Part shown: positions 25,129 through 33,581 of the stretch, in pieces | How positions within the stretch are numbered: position 1 is the stretch's first letter | Layout of the letters: each line of letters starts with the position of its first letter | Source: a bacterium | GTDB lineage: Bacteria > Bacteroidota > Bacteroidia > NS11-12g > UBA955 | DNA length: 49,418 bases | Reading direction: 5' to 3' | NCBI GenBank assembly: GCA_029945665.1 | Contig: JAQSCZ010000016.1 | Location: 1 to 49,418 of the forward strand | Translations under genes and position numbers: made by a program | Notes under the pieces: model-generated | The model's database searches: none | Told to the model about the DNA's origin: nothing | Seen by the model: the letters and a program-made list of their open reading frames with translations, nothing else

Positions 25129-27448
25129 AGGACTAGGATATACAGCAGGTAAAAAACGCATTATAAAGGATGGCAGTCGATACAATTCCTTAATAGTTGG
25201 AATGGTAAAGAACACCAACCCTATTATTAATCAAGCAGCAGATACCTATGACACTGTTAAGCTTATAAAGGATATTGTAAATGATACCCTGCCTCAAACT
25301 AAAAAACTTTCTGATTTTCTTTGGAGCGAAGCCAATGGTGATCTAAACAGGTTTCTATTCCTAATATGGAAATTTTTATACGATCATGTGGACTATGAAC
25401 TCGATTCTGCCGATATGGAGCAATTGAGAGAACCTGTGAGAACATGGAGGGATAAAAAGGCAGATTGCGATTGTTATAGTTTATTTATTTCAAGTGTCCT
25501 TACCAATAAGGGTATTCCACATTCATTCCGTATTGTAAAAATGAATGGGAAAAGCTATTTCCAACACATTTACATAGTTGTACCTAAAAATGGTAAAACC
25601 TTCGATGGAGATGATAATAAAACGTATTACACCCTCGATTGCGTTGTGGATAACTATAACTACGAGCCCCCGGGCATTACATTTAAAACTGATATAAAAA
25701 TGACAATACAAGTTCAACGATTAAACGGATTTGGAAATACTGACAAAGGATTTCAGTGTATTCATGGCGCAGAATTTACCACTTTTGGAAACTTAAGAGG
25801 ATTAGGTTTAGCTTTAGGATGCTGCGAAGCCGATAAAGTTGCGGCCCTTCATAGCGATTTTAACAATCGACTGAAACAATTTTTTATAAATTCCAGAGAA
25901 GCAATGGTTAAAAGCCCAAGTTATTTACCTGGTAAAGCTGCTCAATACATTCGCGATGTAAATGGATTGCTTTCAGTATGGAATGATGAGAATGCCAAAA
26001 TAAACGCACTGGAAACCTTATCAAAGGTATGGAGTGATGAAGCAGACAATCTGGAAGCTGCCAGAGCAATAGGCAGAACCATTGGATTAAGGGAAGCTCG
26101 TATCAAAAAGGTTAAAGGTGGACCGTATTTGCGTTTTAAACGTGGTGTTACTGTTTTACCAAATGGCATTATCAAATCTCCAGTTGAAGGTGAAATATCC
26201 GTATTACCTCATGCTCACCGTATGGGAGATATACAAGGTCAGGATTTGGGTAGCATATTTTCAGGGCTTGGTTCTACTGATGATGATCTGGTTCTATTAG
26301 ATGGTTATCGTGAGGATGATGAACATGATTTATCCGGTGTAGATGGCCCTGAGGATATTGAAGAACATTACCTGATTGAAGGTCTTGATGGATTAGGTAA
26401 AAAAGCTAAAATATCCTTTAAGCCTAAAAACGTATTTAAAGCTGCGACCAAAGCAGTTAAAACTGTCAATAAAAAGGTTATTGACACGCACAAAAAAGTA
26501 GGTAAAAAAATTGTAGCAAAAGCTAAAAAGGATGCTAATAAATTTGTTAAAGTAGCGAAAAAAGTAGGCAAGCTGGTTGTAAAATTCGACCCTTTGGCAT
26601 CTACGATCAGAGCAGGATTACTATTCTCTTTGGCTTTAAATATGAATAAATCAGCAGAAAAACTGATTGTAGCCTATGGTTCAAAAGAACAGGCCGCCAA
26701 AATAGGAATAGGCGAAAGCGACTGGAAAGCTGCAAAAGACAAGTTGGCAAAAGTAGAAAAACTGTTTGCTGATAAATTGCAAGGAAGTAGAAACAATATG
26801 AGAAAAGCAATTTTTAAAGGCAAGAAGGCAAAACGTATTGCCAATAAAATGGGCTTAAATGGTTTGGGAGTTATTGCAGCAACTACTATTACACTTGCTA
26901 CAACTATTATTACAGCAGTTGCAGGTATCATTAAGTCATTGGCATCCCCAAAAGTAAAGGATATGCCAGGCGATAATGTCAATCCCGAAGATCTACCTGA
27001 AGTTGATGTTAATGCAACAGATGCAAGTTTACCTGAAAATGATTCAACTGATAATTCTAAACCGCAAGAAAACGGAACAATTGTAAATGATATTGAAAAT
27101 AGTTCTGATAAAAAATATCAGGATCATAGTTCAACATCAGATATAACTAATACAGATGCAAAACAAGACAGTAAGCAAACGGATATCACAGACAGTAATT
27201 CTGAAACTGATCAAAGTAGTCGTGATGGTGATGACAAAAAAAACAACACCGGTTTGATTGTAGGAATTTTAGCAGTACTGGGAGTCGGAGTCGCTGCTGT
27301 TGCACTAAAACCTAAAAGATTAAATGGCTTAGGCTGCAATGATAAACCAAATATAGGAGAAGTGGAAACGCCAACAAACAGTAATGATGTAACTGAATTA
27401 TCCGGAAGCGGAAATCGCAAAAAGCGGACTATCACAATGGACGTATAA
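25121..27448 (+). CDS. Polyprotein-like late protein with transglutaminase-like cysteine protease domain and seven GLG-type sites
   Basis: A 775-aa protein. Residues ~70-190 fit the transglutaminase-like fold: catalytic candidates are C116 in 'ADCDCYSLFISSVLTNKGIP', H149 in 'YFQHIYIVV' and D173 in 'YTLDCVVD'. Sites of the form x-x-G-L/F-G lie at 2-6 (FKGLG), 201-205 (LNGFG), 225-229 (LRGLG), 380-384 (FSGLG), 422-426 (LDGLG), 579-583 (LNGLG) and 734-738 (LNGLG). They separate distinct segments: protease-like, unknown, acidic linker (384-425), Lys-rich basic segment (426-580), a TM helix (584-606) with an acidic Ser/Asp-rich spacer and second TM (711-729), and a tail. The layout suggests a precursor cut at GLG sites, with the protease domain as candidate maturase (inference). 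It lies in the late module next to the capsid candidate. Confidence 0.65.
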   Translation: MFKGLGYTAGKKRIIKDGSRYNSLIVGMVKNTNPIINQAADTYDTVKLIKDIVNDTLPQTKKLSDFLWSEANGDLNRFLFLIWKFLYDHVDYELDSADMEQLREPVRTWRDKKADCDCYSLFISSVLTNKGIPHSFRIVKMNGKSYFQHIYIVVPKNGKTFDGDDNKTYYTLDCVVDNYNYEPPGITFKTDIKMTIQVQRLNGFGNTDKGFQCIHGAEFTTFGNLRGLGLALGCCEADKVAALHSDFNNRLKQFFINSREAMVKSPSYLPGKAAQYIRDVNGLLSVWNDENAKINALETLSKVWSDEADNLEAARAIGRTIGLREARIKKVKGGPYLRFKRGVTVLPNGIIKSPVEGEISVLPHAHRMGDIQGQDLGSIFSGLGSTDDDLVLLDGYREDDEHDLSGVDGPEDIEEHYLIEGLDGLGKKAKISFKPKNVFKAATKAVKTVNKKVIDTHKKVGKKIVAKAKKDANKFVKVAKKVGKLVVKFDPLASTIRAGLLFSLALNMNKSAEKLIVAYGSKEQAAKIGIGESDWKAAKDKLAKVEKLFADKLQGSRNNMRKAIFKGKKAKRIANKMGLNGLGVIAATTITLATTIITAVAGIIKSLASPKVKDMPGDNVNPEDLPEVDVNATDASLPENDSTDNSKPQENGTIVNDIENSSDKKYQDHSSTSDITNTDAKQDSKQTDITDSNSETDQSSRDGDDKKNNTGLIVGILAVLGVGVAAVALKPKRLNGLGCNDKPNIGEVETPTNSNDVTELSGSGNRKKRTITMDV

Positions 27449-27487
27449 AAATAACAATTAAAAAAATCAAAAAAAATAACACAAATC

Positions 27488-28036
27488 ATGTTAGCAATTC
27501 CAAACACAAAACAAATCATCAATGCAGGTACAAGTACCGGAGCAATAGGTGTCGGTTTGATAGTAGGTAAAATCCTGCAATCTACTGTAATGAAAAATGC
27601 CGAAGGCAAAGGGTTCATACCGGACAATCTTATTACCAATATAGCTGCAATGGCTGTTCTGGCAATAGGTTCAATTCTTGTTCCCAACAAATTTGCAAGT
27701 TTAGTATTAGCAGCAACAGCAGGTTACTTCTTAATCCGCTCTGTAAATAAAGGAACAGAAAAACTGTCAGGTCTTGGTTCAATTACTGGAGGTGTTAAAG
27801 ACTTCTTGGCAAAGTATGTTCCCCAACTTGGTGAAGCAGATGAAGAATTAAATGGTTCAAGTCTTAATATGCTTAACTATGGTTATGGCAATATTACCGA
27901 ACCTGCGCTTTTGCCACCTGCTGAAATGGAAATGAATGGTATGCAAGGCTTGTTTGGTGAAGCGGAACCGGTTGATGGCTTTAGTAATGTAAACAGACGT
28001 GCAACAATTGCACTTCCTACCTCAAGGTTGTTTTAA
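27488..28036 (+). CDS. Late membrane protein with GLG site
   Basis: A 182-aa protein with up to three hydrophobic stretches (~18-32, 50-66, 68-83). LSGLG at ~93-97 directly follows the last span, and a related GLFG lies at ~152. The C-terminal half is soluble and Asn/Glu-rich. Cleavage at LSGLG would release it from the membrane part. It stands immediately before the capsid candidate. Probably a virion membrane protein, family not recognised. Confidence 0.55.
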   Translation: MLAIPNTKQIINAGTSTGAIGVGLIVGKILQSTVMKNAEGKGFIPDNLITNIAAMAVLAIGSILVPNKFASLVLAATAGYFLIRSVNKGTEKLSGLGSITGGVKDFLAKYVPQLGEADEELNGSSLNMLNYGYGNITEPALLPPAEMEMNGMQGLFGEAEPVDGFSNVNRRATIALPTSRLF

Positions 28037-28113
28037 CGACTGTAAAAATATAAAGAATTGGAATTTGATGATGGCTTAATCGAAACAAACCAAAATCAAA
28101 AAAACCAATTAAA

Positions 28114-28833
28114 ATGAACGAACAAAGATTCACCCAACAACAGTCTCAAAATGCACTAACTGCTATTGCGACTGAATTGCAATTATCCGGTAGAACCGAT
28201 ATTGCTACCGCCATCACTTCAGGCAGAAAACGTGCAGTTGAAAACACACACTACTTCCGTAAACCCGTAAGTACAACAGCCGGAGATTTAACAGGTACGA
28301 TTAAATTAGTTGAAGAAACTGATGTATTCGCTAAAGGAAAAATCAGCTTATCTGCAGGTAAATTACCTTCAGGTACTATTATGGCGATTACCAAAATCGC
28401 TTTGGAATATTCATCTCACGCTTCAGATACCGATGCTACAACAAAAGTATTTAACAACAATATTTTTGATGCCGAGGCTTATGCAGCAGGTACTGTAGAT
28501 TTAAACTCAACAGAAACCGGTAACCAGTTGCTTGGTGTGAGTTCAAGACGTGTGCCTATTAAATTGCTTAACGCCACTTTCGTCCTTTTTCATGGTACAA
28601 ACCCCATTGCAAAAGGTATTGTAGGAGATTTCTTCAAAGTTGGCGAGAAGGACTTTTCTGAAGGATTAGGCGCAGAAAACAAATCACTTTTCAAAACCAT
28701 TCAGCCACTGTATGTTGCCGATGATACTGCAAAGTTCGATTTAGTGATCGATATGCCCTCCACTGGTTCAGCAGGTTCCTTAATCCACTACTTAGGATTC
28801 AAACTGTTTGGTATGGAAATTATCGACAGATAA
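28114..28833 (+). CDS. Candidate major capsid protein (beta-rich, 239 aa)
   Basis: A helical N-terminus ('ALTAIATELQLSGRTDIA') precedes a long beta-rich body rich in Thr/Ser/Gly, ending 'HYLGFKLFGMEIIDR'. It has an A-rich leader (28085-28113) and is the only late gene with its own strong terminator directly behind it (28866-28908), consistent with very high expression. A GLG site variant (SEGLG, ~189-193) lies in it. No database family can be recognised by eye. The capsid call rests on position, size, composition and terminator, so another abundant structural protein is possible. Confidence 0.5.
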   Translation: MNEQRFTQQQSQNALTAIATELQLSGRTDIATAITSGRKRAVENTHYFRKPVSTTAGDLTGTIKLVEETDVFAKGKISLSAGKLPSGTIMAITKIALEYSSHASDTDATTKVFNNNIFDAEAYAAGTVDLNSTETGNQLLGVSSRRVPIKLLNATFVLFHGTNPIAKGIVGDFFKVGEKDFSEGLGAENKSLFKTIQPLYVADDTAKFDLVIDMPSTGSAGSLIHYLGFKLFGMEIIDR

Positions 28834-28865
28834 TCACTATTAAAAACGAAAACACAAATCAATAG

Positions 28866-28908
28866 AAGCTCACTCACCCTTAACAAAAGTGCGTGGGTGA
28901 GCTTTTTA
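28866..28908 (+). terminator. Strong terminator after the capsid candidate
   Basis: AAGCTCACTCAC pairs with GTGGGTGAGCTT (one mismatch) around a 15-nt loop, followed by TTTTT. It lies 33 bases after the stop at 28833. Confidence 0.75.
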
Positions 28909-28930
28909 ATATTCTTAAATTTAATACGCA

Positions 28931-29314
28931 ATGAAATTTTTAAAAAGAACAAAAAGCCTTACAATAACGTACCCAATAGGCACAAATGCAGGCGTACAGG
29001 AAACAAACTTTTCACTGGACAAGGACATGGATACCGTTGAAGCAATTGGCTTTACAGAAACTTCTGGTTCCGCAGCGCAAGCCTATAAAATTGGCCTTAA
29101 GAACACTAACAATGGTATTAATTTTATTGATCCTATTGATAAGAACTTTTTATTAGCTGCCAATTCGCAAAAGATAGATGACAGGTTTTATCGTCCTGGT
29201 TACATTGAAGCAGCTGGAAAACAAATTACAGTTCAAATTGAGTTTGCTGCTATCAGCACTGTTGCTATTACTGTGAATGTAGCATTTGAACAACAAAAGA
29301 AACTAAGCGACTAG
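28931..29314 (+). CDS. Small beta-rich late protein (possible minor or second capsid protein)
   Basis: A 127-aa protein, basic at the N-terminus (MKFLKRTKS), then alternating beta strands ('LTITYPIGTNAGVQETNFSL', 'KQITVQIEFAAISTVAITVN'). It directly follows the capsid candidate and terminator. A 239-aa plus 127-aa beta-rich pair is reminiscent of viruses with two single-jelly-roll capsid proteins, but this is only a comparison of layout. Confidence 0.5.
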   Translation: MKFLKRTKSLTITYPIGTNAGVQETNFSLDKDMDTVEAIGFTETSGSAAQAYKIGLKNTNNGINFIDPIDKNFLLAANSQKIDDRFYRPGYIEAAGKQITVQIEFAAISTVAITVNVAFEQQKKLSD

Positions 29315-29318
29315 CAGT

Positions 29319-29624
29319 ATGTGTCTATTTAAAGACTATGGCTATGAAGTAGTAGTAAATCAATTGAGTGGTGATAATACCGTTTTACCATCTAAAGGCA
29401 GATTTGATGTTCGTGTTGAAAATACTGGAGAAACATCTCTGTTTATAGGAGGTGTTGGTGAAATCGTACCGGGTAGTGAAAAGTGCATTGGTATTTCACA
29501 AGTGCCATGTGCAGTTGATTTAGCTATTACTTATGCTTCAGATGAAAGTGGTACACTTAAAAAACAATGCACTGTTTATTCAAACAGATTGGTTTGTATG
29601 GACTGGAATTGCTTGAATGGCTAA
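29319..29624 (+). CDS. 101-aa beta-rich, Cys-containing late protein
   Basis: Beta-strand pattern with six Cys ('GSEKCIGISQVPCAVDL', 'KKQCTVYSNRLVCMDWNCLNG'). It overlaps the next gene by 8 bases (ATGGCTAA). Family not recognised. Position suggests a minor virion protein. Confidence 0.45.
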   Translation: MCLFKDYGYEVVVNQLSGDNTVLPSKGRFDVRVENTGETSLFIGGVGEIVPGSEKCIGISQVPCAVDLAITYASDESGTLKKQCTVYSNRLVCMDWNCLNG

Positions 29625-30426
29625 GAGCATTGAAGATATAGCCAATGTTGCCAAACTAAGTGGTTATTTAAGCATAACCACAGAAAGTGGCAATGTAATA
29701 GCCGAAAAGGTATCTGCAAAAGATTATCCGAACCTATCTGAAACACTAACAGAGTATTCCAAAAAATCGCCTTTAAAAATAAGTATTTTCAAAAAACACC
29801 TAAATAAATATAACCTATTGAATGATGAACCTTTTTTAATAGCTAAAACCGAAACCGAACCAACCCCTAACCCTCAAAAAAAAACCGCAATGATCAGTGA
29901 TAAACCATCAGGTAATTCTGAACAATACATTTGGCAGAATATGCTGAATGAAAAGCAGAAAGAAGTTAATAAACTTGAAAGAGTTTACGATAAGCTAGTT
30001 GATAGGTATGAAGAAAGCCAAACCCAAAGAGGACAACTTCAGGCCACTATTAATGAACTTACTGTTAAAATAAATACTGCTGAAAAAGAAAAGGAACTGG
30101 CATTACTTACCGCCAATGCCACTAACAAACAGTCTTTAAACGGATTTGTTACAGATGCTTTAAAACCCGAAACACTCACCGGCATTGCTGCTGTATTCTC
30201 AGCGATAAAAAACGGAACTATGCCAGCTACTTCTTCAAATTCTATGGTGAGTGACCTTACCCAACAGAAAAAGGACAGTTTGGTTGCGTTTAAAGATGTT
30301 TTGGTAAAACTAACAGATAAGGAAGCAATAAAACTCGCTGTAATAGTTGCCAACTTATCCAAAGACCCGGAAGATATTGAAGAAGCCTTTTCAAAATTAA
30401 ATTTAGATAACCTAACCGAACAATAA
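29617..30426 (+). CDS. Coiled-coil late protein, 269 aa
   Basis: The N-terminal ~80 residues are basic and helical, then a Pro-rich linker with a KKK run ('TEPTPNPQKKTAMI'), then a coiled coil (~108-170, 'KQKEVNKLERVYDKLVDRYE' ...). The end is helical and acidic. It could be a scaffold or internal virion protein. The family is not recognised. Start chosen at ATG 29617 in an 8-base overlap. Confidence 0.5.
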   Translation: MAKSIEDIANVAKLSGYLSITTESGNVIAEKVSAKDYPNLSETLTEYSKKSPLKISIFKKHLNKYNLLNDEPFLIAKTETEPTPNPQKKTAMISDKPSGNSEQYIWQNMLNEKQKEVNKLERVYDKLVDRYEESQTQRGQLQATINELTVKINTAEKEKELALLTANATNKQSLNGFVTDALKPETLTGIAAVFSAIKNGTMPATSSNSMVSDLTQQKKDSLVAFKDVLVKLTDKEAIKLAVIVANLSKDPEDIEEAFSKLNLDNLTEQ

Positions 30427-30444
30427 ACCTTAACTAACTAACCT

Positions 30445-30624
30445 ATGACACAAAATATTACCATCAAGATTCCTATTCTTAAAGCCAAACCGGAAGTAGT
30501 TGCTGCACTTCAATCAATTGCAGAAACTATTAGTGAAAAAAACCTGATAGCAGTTGCTAAAAAATGCACAAAACTTGGGGACGATATTAATGGAAAACTG
30601 GATACCGGGTTATCCTTTATTTAA
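30445..30624 (+). CDS. 59-aa small late protein
   Basis: A small gene filling the gap between the coiled-coil and membrane proteins. It encodes a beta then alpha pattern ('NITIKIPILKAKPEVVAALQ', 'AVAKKCTKLGDDI'). The 18- and 11-base gaps to its neighbours support it. Family not recognised. Confidence 0.45.
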   Translation: MTQNITIKIPILKAKPEVVAALQSIAETISEKNLIAVAKKCTKLGDDINGKLDTGLSFI

Positions 30625-30635
30625 TACATTCACTC

Positions 30636-31484
30636 ATGGAAACCACATCACAAAATAAACCGGATCTATTAAAAAGCGTTAGCAATATTGCTATTGCCGG
30701 AGCTGTGGTATACGGTATTTCGCAAATAGGGAAACTATTTGGGAAAAGTGATGCTTCTAAAAATACGCAAGATGATATAAAAAAATCGGATGATTTACTT
30801 AAAAAGTTGACAGTAAAACAAAGCAATCTACTATTGGAAGCAATCTATTATAAAAATATTGCAGATAATATATACTCTGAGCTTCAGGATAGAATTCCGC
30901 TTACAAATATCTATTTATATGATTTCGATAAAATATACAACTGGCTATCTCCACTCAATATAGACGAGTTAAGGCAGGTTGCTAAAGATTTTGGCACTCG
31001 TCAACAATACCTTTTTCTGATTTTTGGCCTATCAGATCACCAGGGAACCTTGTTTGAGTATTTTGAATTTATACTGAAGGAGGATGAAATATTAAAACTC
31101 AGAAAACTATTTTATAATTCTGGAATTTGGGGAAGTATGGCATTAATTGATACAAGGGAAACTGAAAGAATGAAAGACTGGAAAGCATTTGTTAAAAGCG
31201 ATATTGGTAAACCTGTTTATTCATATACGCTTTTGAAGCTGCAAACAATGGGTGCTTTCATCAATAAAGTCTGGACTCCAAAATATACCACGCTTCGTAT
31301 GGTTGGTTTTGGTAAAGTAGGTGCAATTATCAGTGTGGACCCATCCGGAACAATCCAGATTCAGATAACCGACCAAAGACTTAAAACCATCAATGGCAAT
31401 AGTGCCTATGGTTCTAAATATTGGGTAAATGGTAATAATTGGCTTAAAACAGCCCCTCCAAATTCAGATAAATATCCTCATTAA
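30636..31484 (+). CDS. Late membrane-anchored protein, 282 aa
   Basis: A membrane span at ~15-33 ('VSNIAIAGAVVYGISQIGKLF') followed by a charged helical stalk ('DIKKSDDLLKKLTVKQSNLL') and a larger soluble domain ending in an aromatic beta region ('WTPKYTTLRMVGFGKVGAII'). One of several single-TM proteins in this module, consistent with a membrane-containing particle or a host-envelope complex. Family not recognised. Confidence 0.5.
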   Translation: METTSQNKPDLLKSVSNIAIAGAVVYGISQIGKLFGKSDASKNTQDDIKKSDDLLKKLTVKQSNLLLEAIYYKNIADNIYSELQDRIPLTNIYLYDFDKIYNWLSPLNIDELRQVAKDFGTRQQYLFLIFGLSDHQGTLFEYFEFILKEDEILKLRKLFYNSGIWGSMALIDTRETERMKDWKAFVKSDIGKPVYSYTLLKLQTMGAFINKVWTPKYTTLRMVGFGKVGAIISVDPSGTIQIQITDQRLKTINGNSAYGSKYWVNGNNWLKTAPPNSDKYPH

Positions 31485-31492
31485 ATAGCATT

Positions 31493-32203
31493 ATGAAACC
31501 AACAAACATCTTATTAGGTATAGCAGCATTGGTAGGTATAGGAGTAGCAGCATCAAAAGCGACTAAAGAAAACACAAGCGCACAAGATGACCCTACTCCT
31601 ACACCTACAAATACTGATTCTAAAGCTCCAAAGGACTTAAATGCATTCCCGCTTACCAATGGAAGTTATGGCAGCAATGTAAGGGAATTGCAAACATTGC
31701 TTAATTCCTATTTTGAATACAATGGCATAAAAACCAAAATAGGGGTAGATGGCCAATATGGTGGACAAACAGAATTGGCAGTAAAATCCTTATTTAATAT
31801 TTCGAGAGTAACACAAAATCAGGTGACCTGGCTAAAAACTACCATTGCAGCATACAAACTGGCCAAAACAATAAACGACCTGAAGGTATATATTGGAAGG
31901 ACCGTAAAACTTATAACTCCAAAAACACTTATCATGTTTCCGGCATCTGCTAAAGCGCCAATTACCGGACAATCAATAAAACTTTCAAATGGCTATTACA
32001 TTCAAAACAGTGGATTGTCAAAGTCATTTTTACTAAATACGCCATTTAAAGTTGCATACGAAAGTGATTTGACTGTAATCCTGGATTATGGTTCAATAAT
32101 TAAACCTGATTTGAATTCAGGAAAAATCGGTTCAGATAACAGTTTAATCACCTCGTCAAGATATTTTCTTGCTTACAAAAAGGACATTAAAATAATTGCG
32201 TAA
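31493..32203 (+). CDS. Late membrane protein with peptidoglycan-binding domain
   Basis: A 236-aa protein with an N-terminal membrane span ('ILLGIAALVGIGVAASKA', 5-22), a Pro/Thr linker (30-50), and a PG_binding_1-type domain at ~54-100 ('GSNVRELQTLLNSYFEYNGI' ... 'VDGQYGGQTELAVKSL'). The remaining ~130 residues are beta-rich and unassigned. It probably anchors to the cell wall while held in a membrane. It sits two bases before the lysozyme gene. Confidence 0.7.
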   Translation: MKPTNILLGIAALVGIGVAASKATKENTSAQDDPTPTPTNTDSKAPKDLNAFPLTNGSYGSNVRELQTLLNSYFEYNGIKTKIGVDGQYGGQTELAVKSLFNISRVTQNQVTWLKTTIAAYKLAKTINDLKVYIGRTVKLITPKTLIMFPASAKAPITGQSIKLSNGYYIQNSGLSKSFLLNTPFKVAYESDLTVILDYGSIIKPDLNSGKIGSDNSLITSSRYFLAYKKDIKIIA

Positions 32204-32205
32204 GA

Positions 32206-32859
32206 ATGGCAGATTTTTTACCCATATATAACAGTACATTAAAAAAAGAAGGTGGTTATCAAGCCGACCCTTCCGATAGTGCGAACTATTGTTATTCTTA
32301 TATAAAAGGCAAACGTACCAGAGGTGCATTAATTGGCACGAACAAAGGCATATCTGCCACTGCATTGCAGGTTTATCTTAAAAGATGCCCGACAGTAGCT
32401 GAAATAAAAGCTATAACACCAGAACTAGCTTATAAAATATTTAAAGCTAATTATTGGGATAAAATCCAGGGTAGTTTGATTAAAGATCAATCAGTAGCGC
32501 AAATGATATTTCAAATGCGTATAGGTTCCGGTAATCTGGTGCATTGTAGGCAAGCTATCAATTTACTTTGTCTCCAGGTATTTAAGAAAAAACTGATTTA
32601 CGAGTCAGGTATGAATATGCAAGTACCTGCTAATTGGCAGTATGAATTTATACCATCCAGTATAAATGTTATCAATTCACTTCCTGCTGAAAAATTATTC
32701 AATACACTTAAAACAGCCCATTCAGCCTATTATGATAAAATAATAAAGAATGACCCAAAACTTGAAAAATTTGAAACAGGATGGAAAAATAGACTAGCCA
32801 GTATAGAGTATACACCTGCTGAAAAAATAGGTGGAATAGGTGGTTTTTTTTTGCCCTAA
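32206..32859 (+). CDS. GH108 family muramidase (lysozyme) with PG-binding C-terminus
   Basis: A 217-aa enzyme predicted to cleave the glycan of peptidoglycan. The catalytic Glu motif 'LKKEGGYQADPSDSAN' lies near the N-terminus, and the C-terminal 'IIKNDPKLEKFETGWKNRLA' matches the small domain (PG_binding_3-like) usual in this family. There is no signal peptide, so it needs the holin or virion delivery. The C-terminal tail 'EKIGGIGGFFLP' contains IGGIG, matching the adenovirus-like site. It could be a lysin or a virion entry enzyme. Confidence 0.85.
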   Translation: MADFLPIYNSTLKKEGGYQADPSDSANYCYSYIKGKRTRGALIGTNKGISATALQVYLKRCPTVAEIKAITPELAYKIFKANYWDKIQGSLIKDQSVAQMIFQMRIGSGNLVHCRQAINLLCLQVFKKKLIYESGMNMQVPANWQYEFIPSSINVINSLPAEKLFNTLKTAHSAYYDKIIKNDPKLEKFETGWKNRLASIEYTPAEKIGGIGGFFLP

Positions 32860-32898
32860 CAATTATTGCACTAATAATAAATACTAAAACAAACAACC

Positions 32899-33579
32899 AT
32901 GTGTAACGAAGTAAATTGGAAATACCTCAACGAATTTAAAACAGTAACTATTGTAAGTTCGACACTTATATTTAATGGCTTAGGTAAACCCATTCACAAT
33001 GTTAAAACAAGTGCAGCAGCTAATTTTACATTAGTTTTAAAAAGAATATCAAATGGCGGTAATTATAACCTGATAGTTTTAAAAAGCATTGCAGGTGATG
33101 TGGTTATTACACTTCCTGCAAGCAGCAAAATATCAGGAAGTGCCGACACAACTATTACCTTAACTGGCGATGTTAATACATCCTTTTGGATTAATTTTAC
33201 AAAAGACGCTACTTACAATTATTTTACCGTTACTGGCTCAAGTGCAAGTGGTGGATCTGGTGGAGTAGTTATCGAAGAAGTAACAGCAAGCCGAATGTTA
33301 ACTATTTTGGATAGTGGAAAACATCTCATTTGCAATAGTGAAGCTCCAATGACAATAACCATTCCCGCAGGATTACCAAAAACACCTACGGCATTTAACT
33401 GTGTCATATATCAAAAAGGAAATGGTAAAATAACAATTTTACCTGCCGGTGGTGTTACATTGAATGAACCGGACCTGCAATACTCTACAGCTAAAAAATA
33501 CGCAACGATCGGTGTTTTAAACAATGGCTTAATCTTAGGGGATGAAATATATACTTTAACTGGATATACAACTATATAA
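32899..33579 (+). CDS. Beta-rich virion or spike protein with FNGLG site
   Basis: A 226-aa protein. The N-terminal part is followed by FNGLG (~28-32). The rest is a Ser/Gly/Thr-rich beta pattern with a Gly-Ser hinge ('SSASGGSGG') between two beta regions. Such composition is common in phage fibre or spike proteins. Family not recognised. Confidence 0.5.
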   Translation: MCNEVNWKYLNEFKTVTIVSSTLIFNGLGKPIHNVKTSAAANFTLVLKRISNGGNYNLIVLKSIAGDVVITLPASSKISGSADTTITLTGDVNTSFWINFTKDATYNYFTVTGSSASGGSGGVVIEEVTASRMLTILDSGKHLICNSEAPMTITIPAGLPKTPTAFNCVIYQKGNGKITILPAGGVTLNEPDLQYSTAKKYATIGVLNNGLILGDEIYTLTGYTTI

Positions 33580-33581
33580 AC

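Noticed and set aside
26368-26982. Hydrophobic open frames opposite the Lys-rich part of the 775-aa gene
   Set aside because: They are complementary-strand shadows of Lys/Ala codons with no leader or neighbours on that strand.
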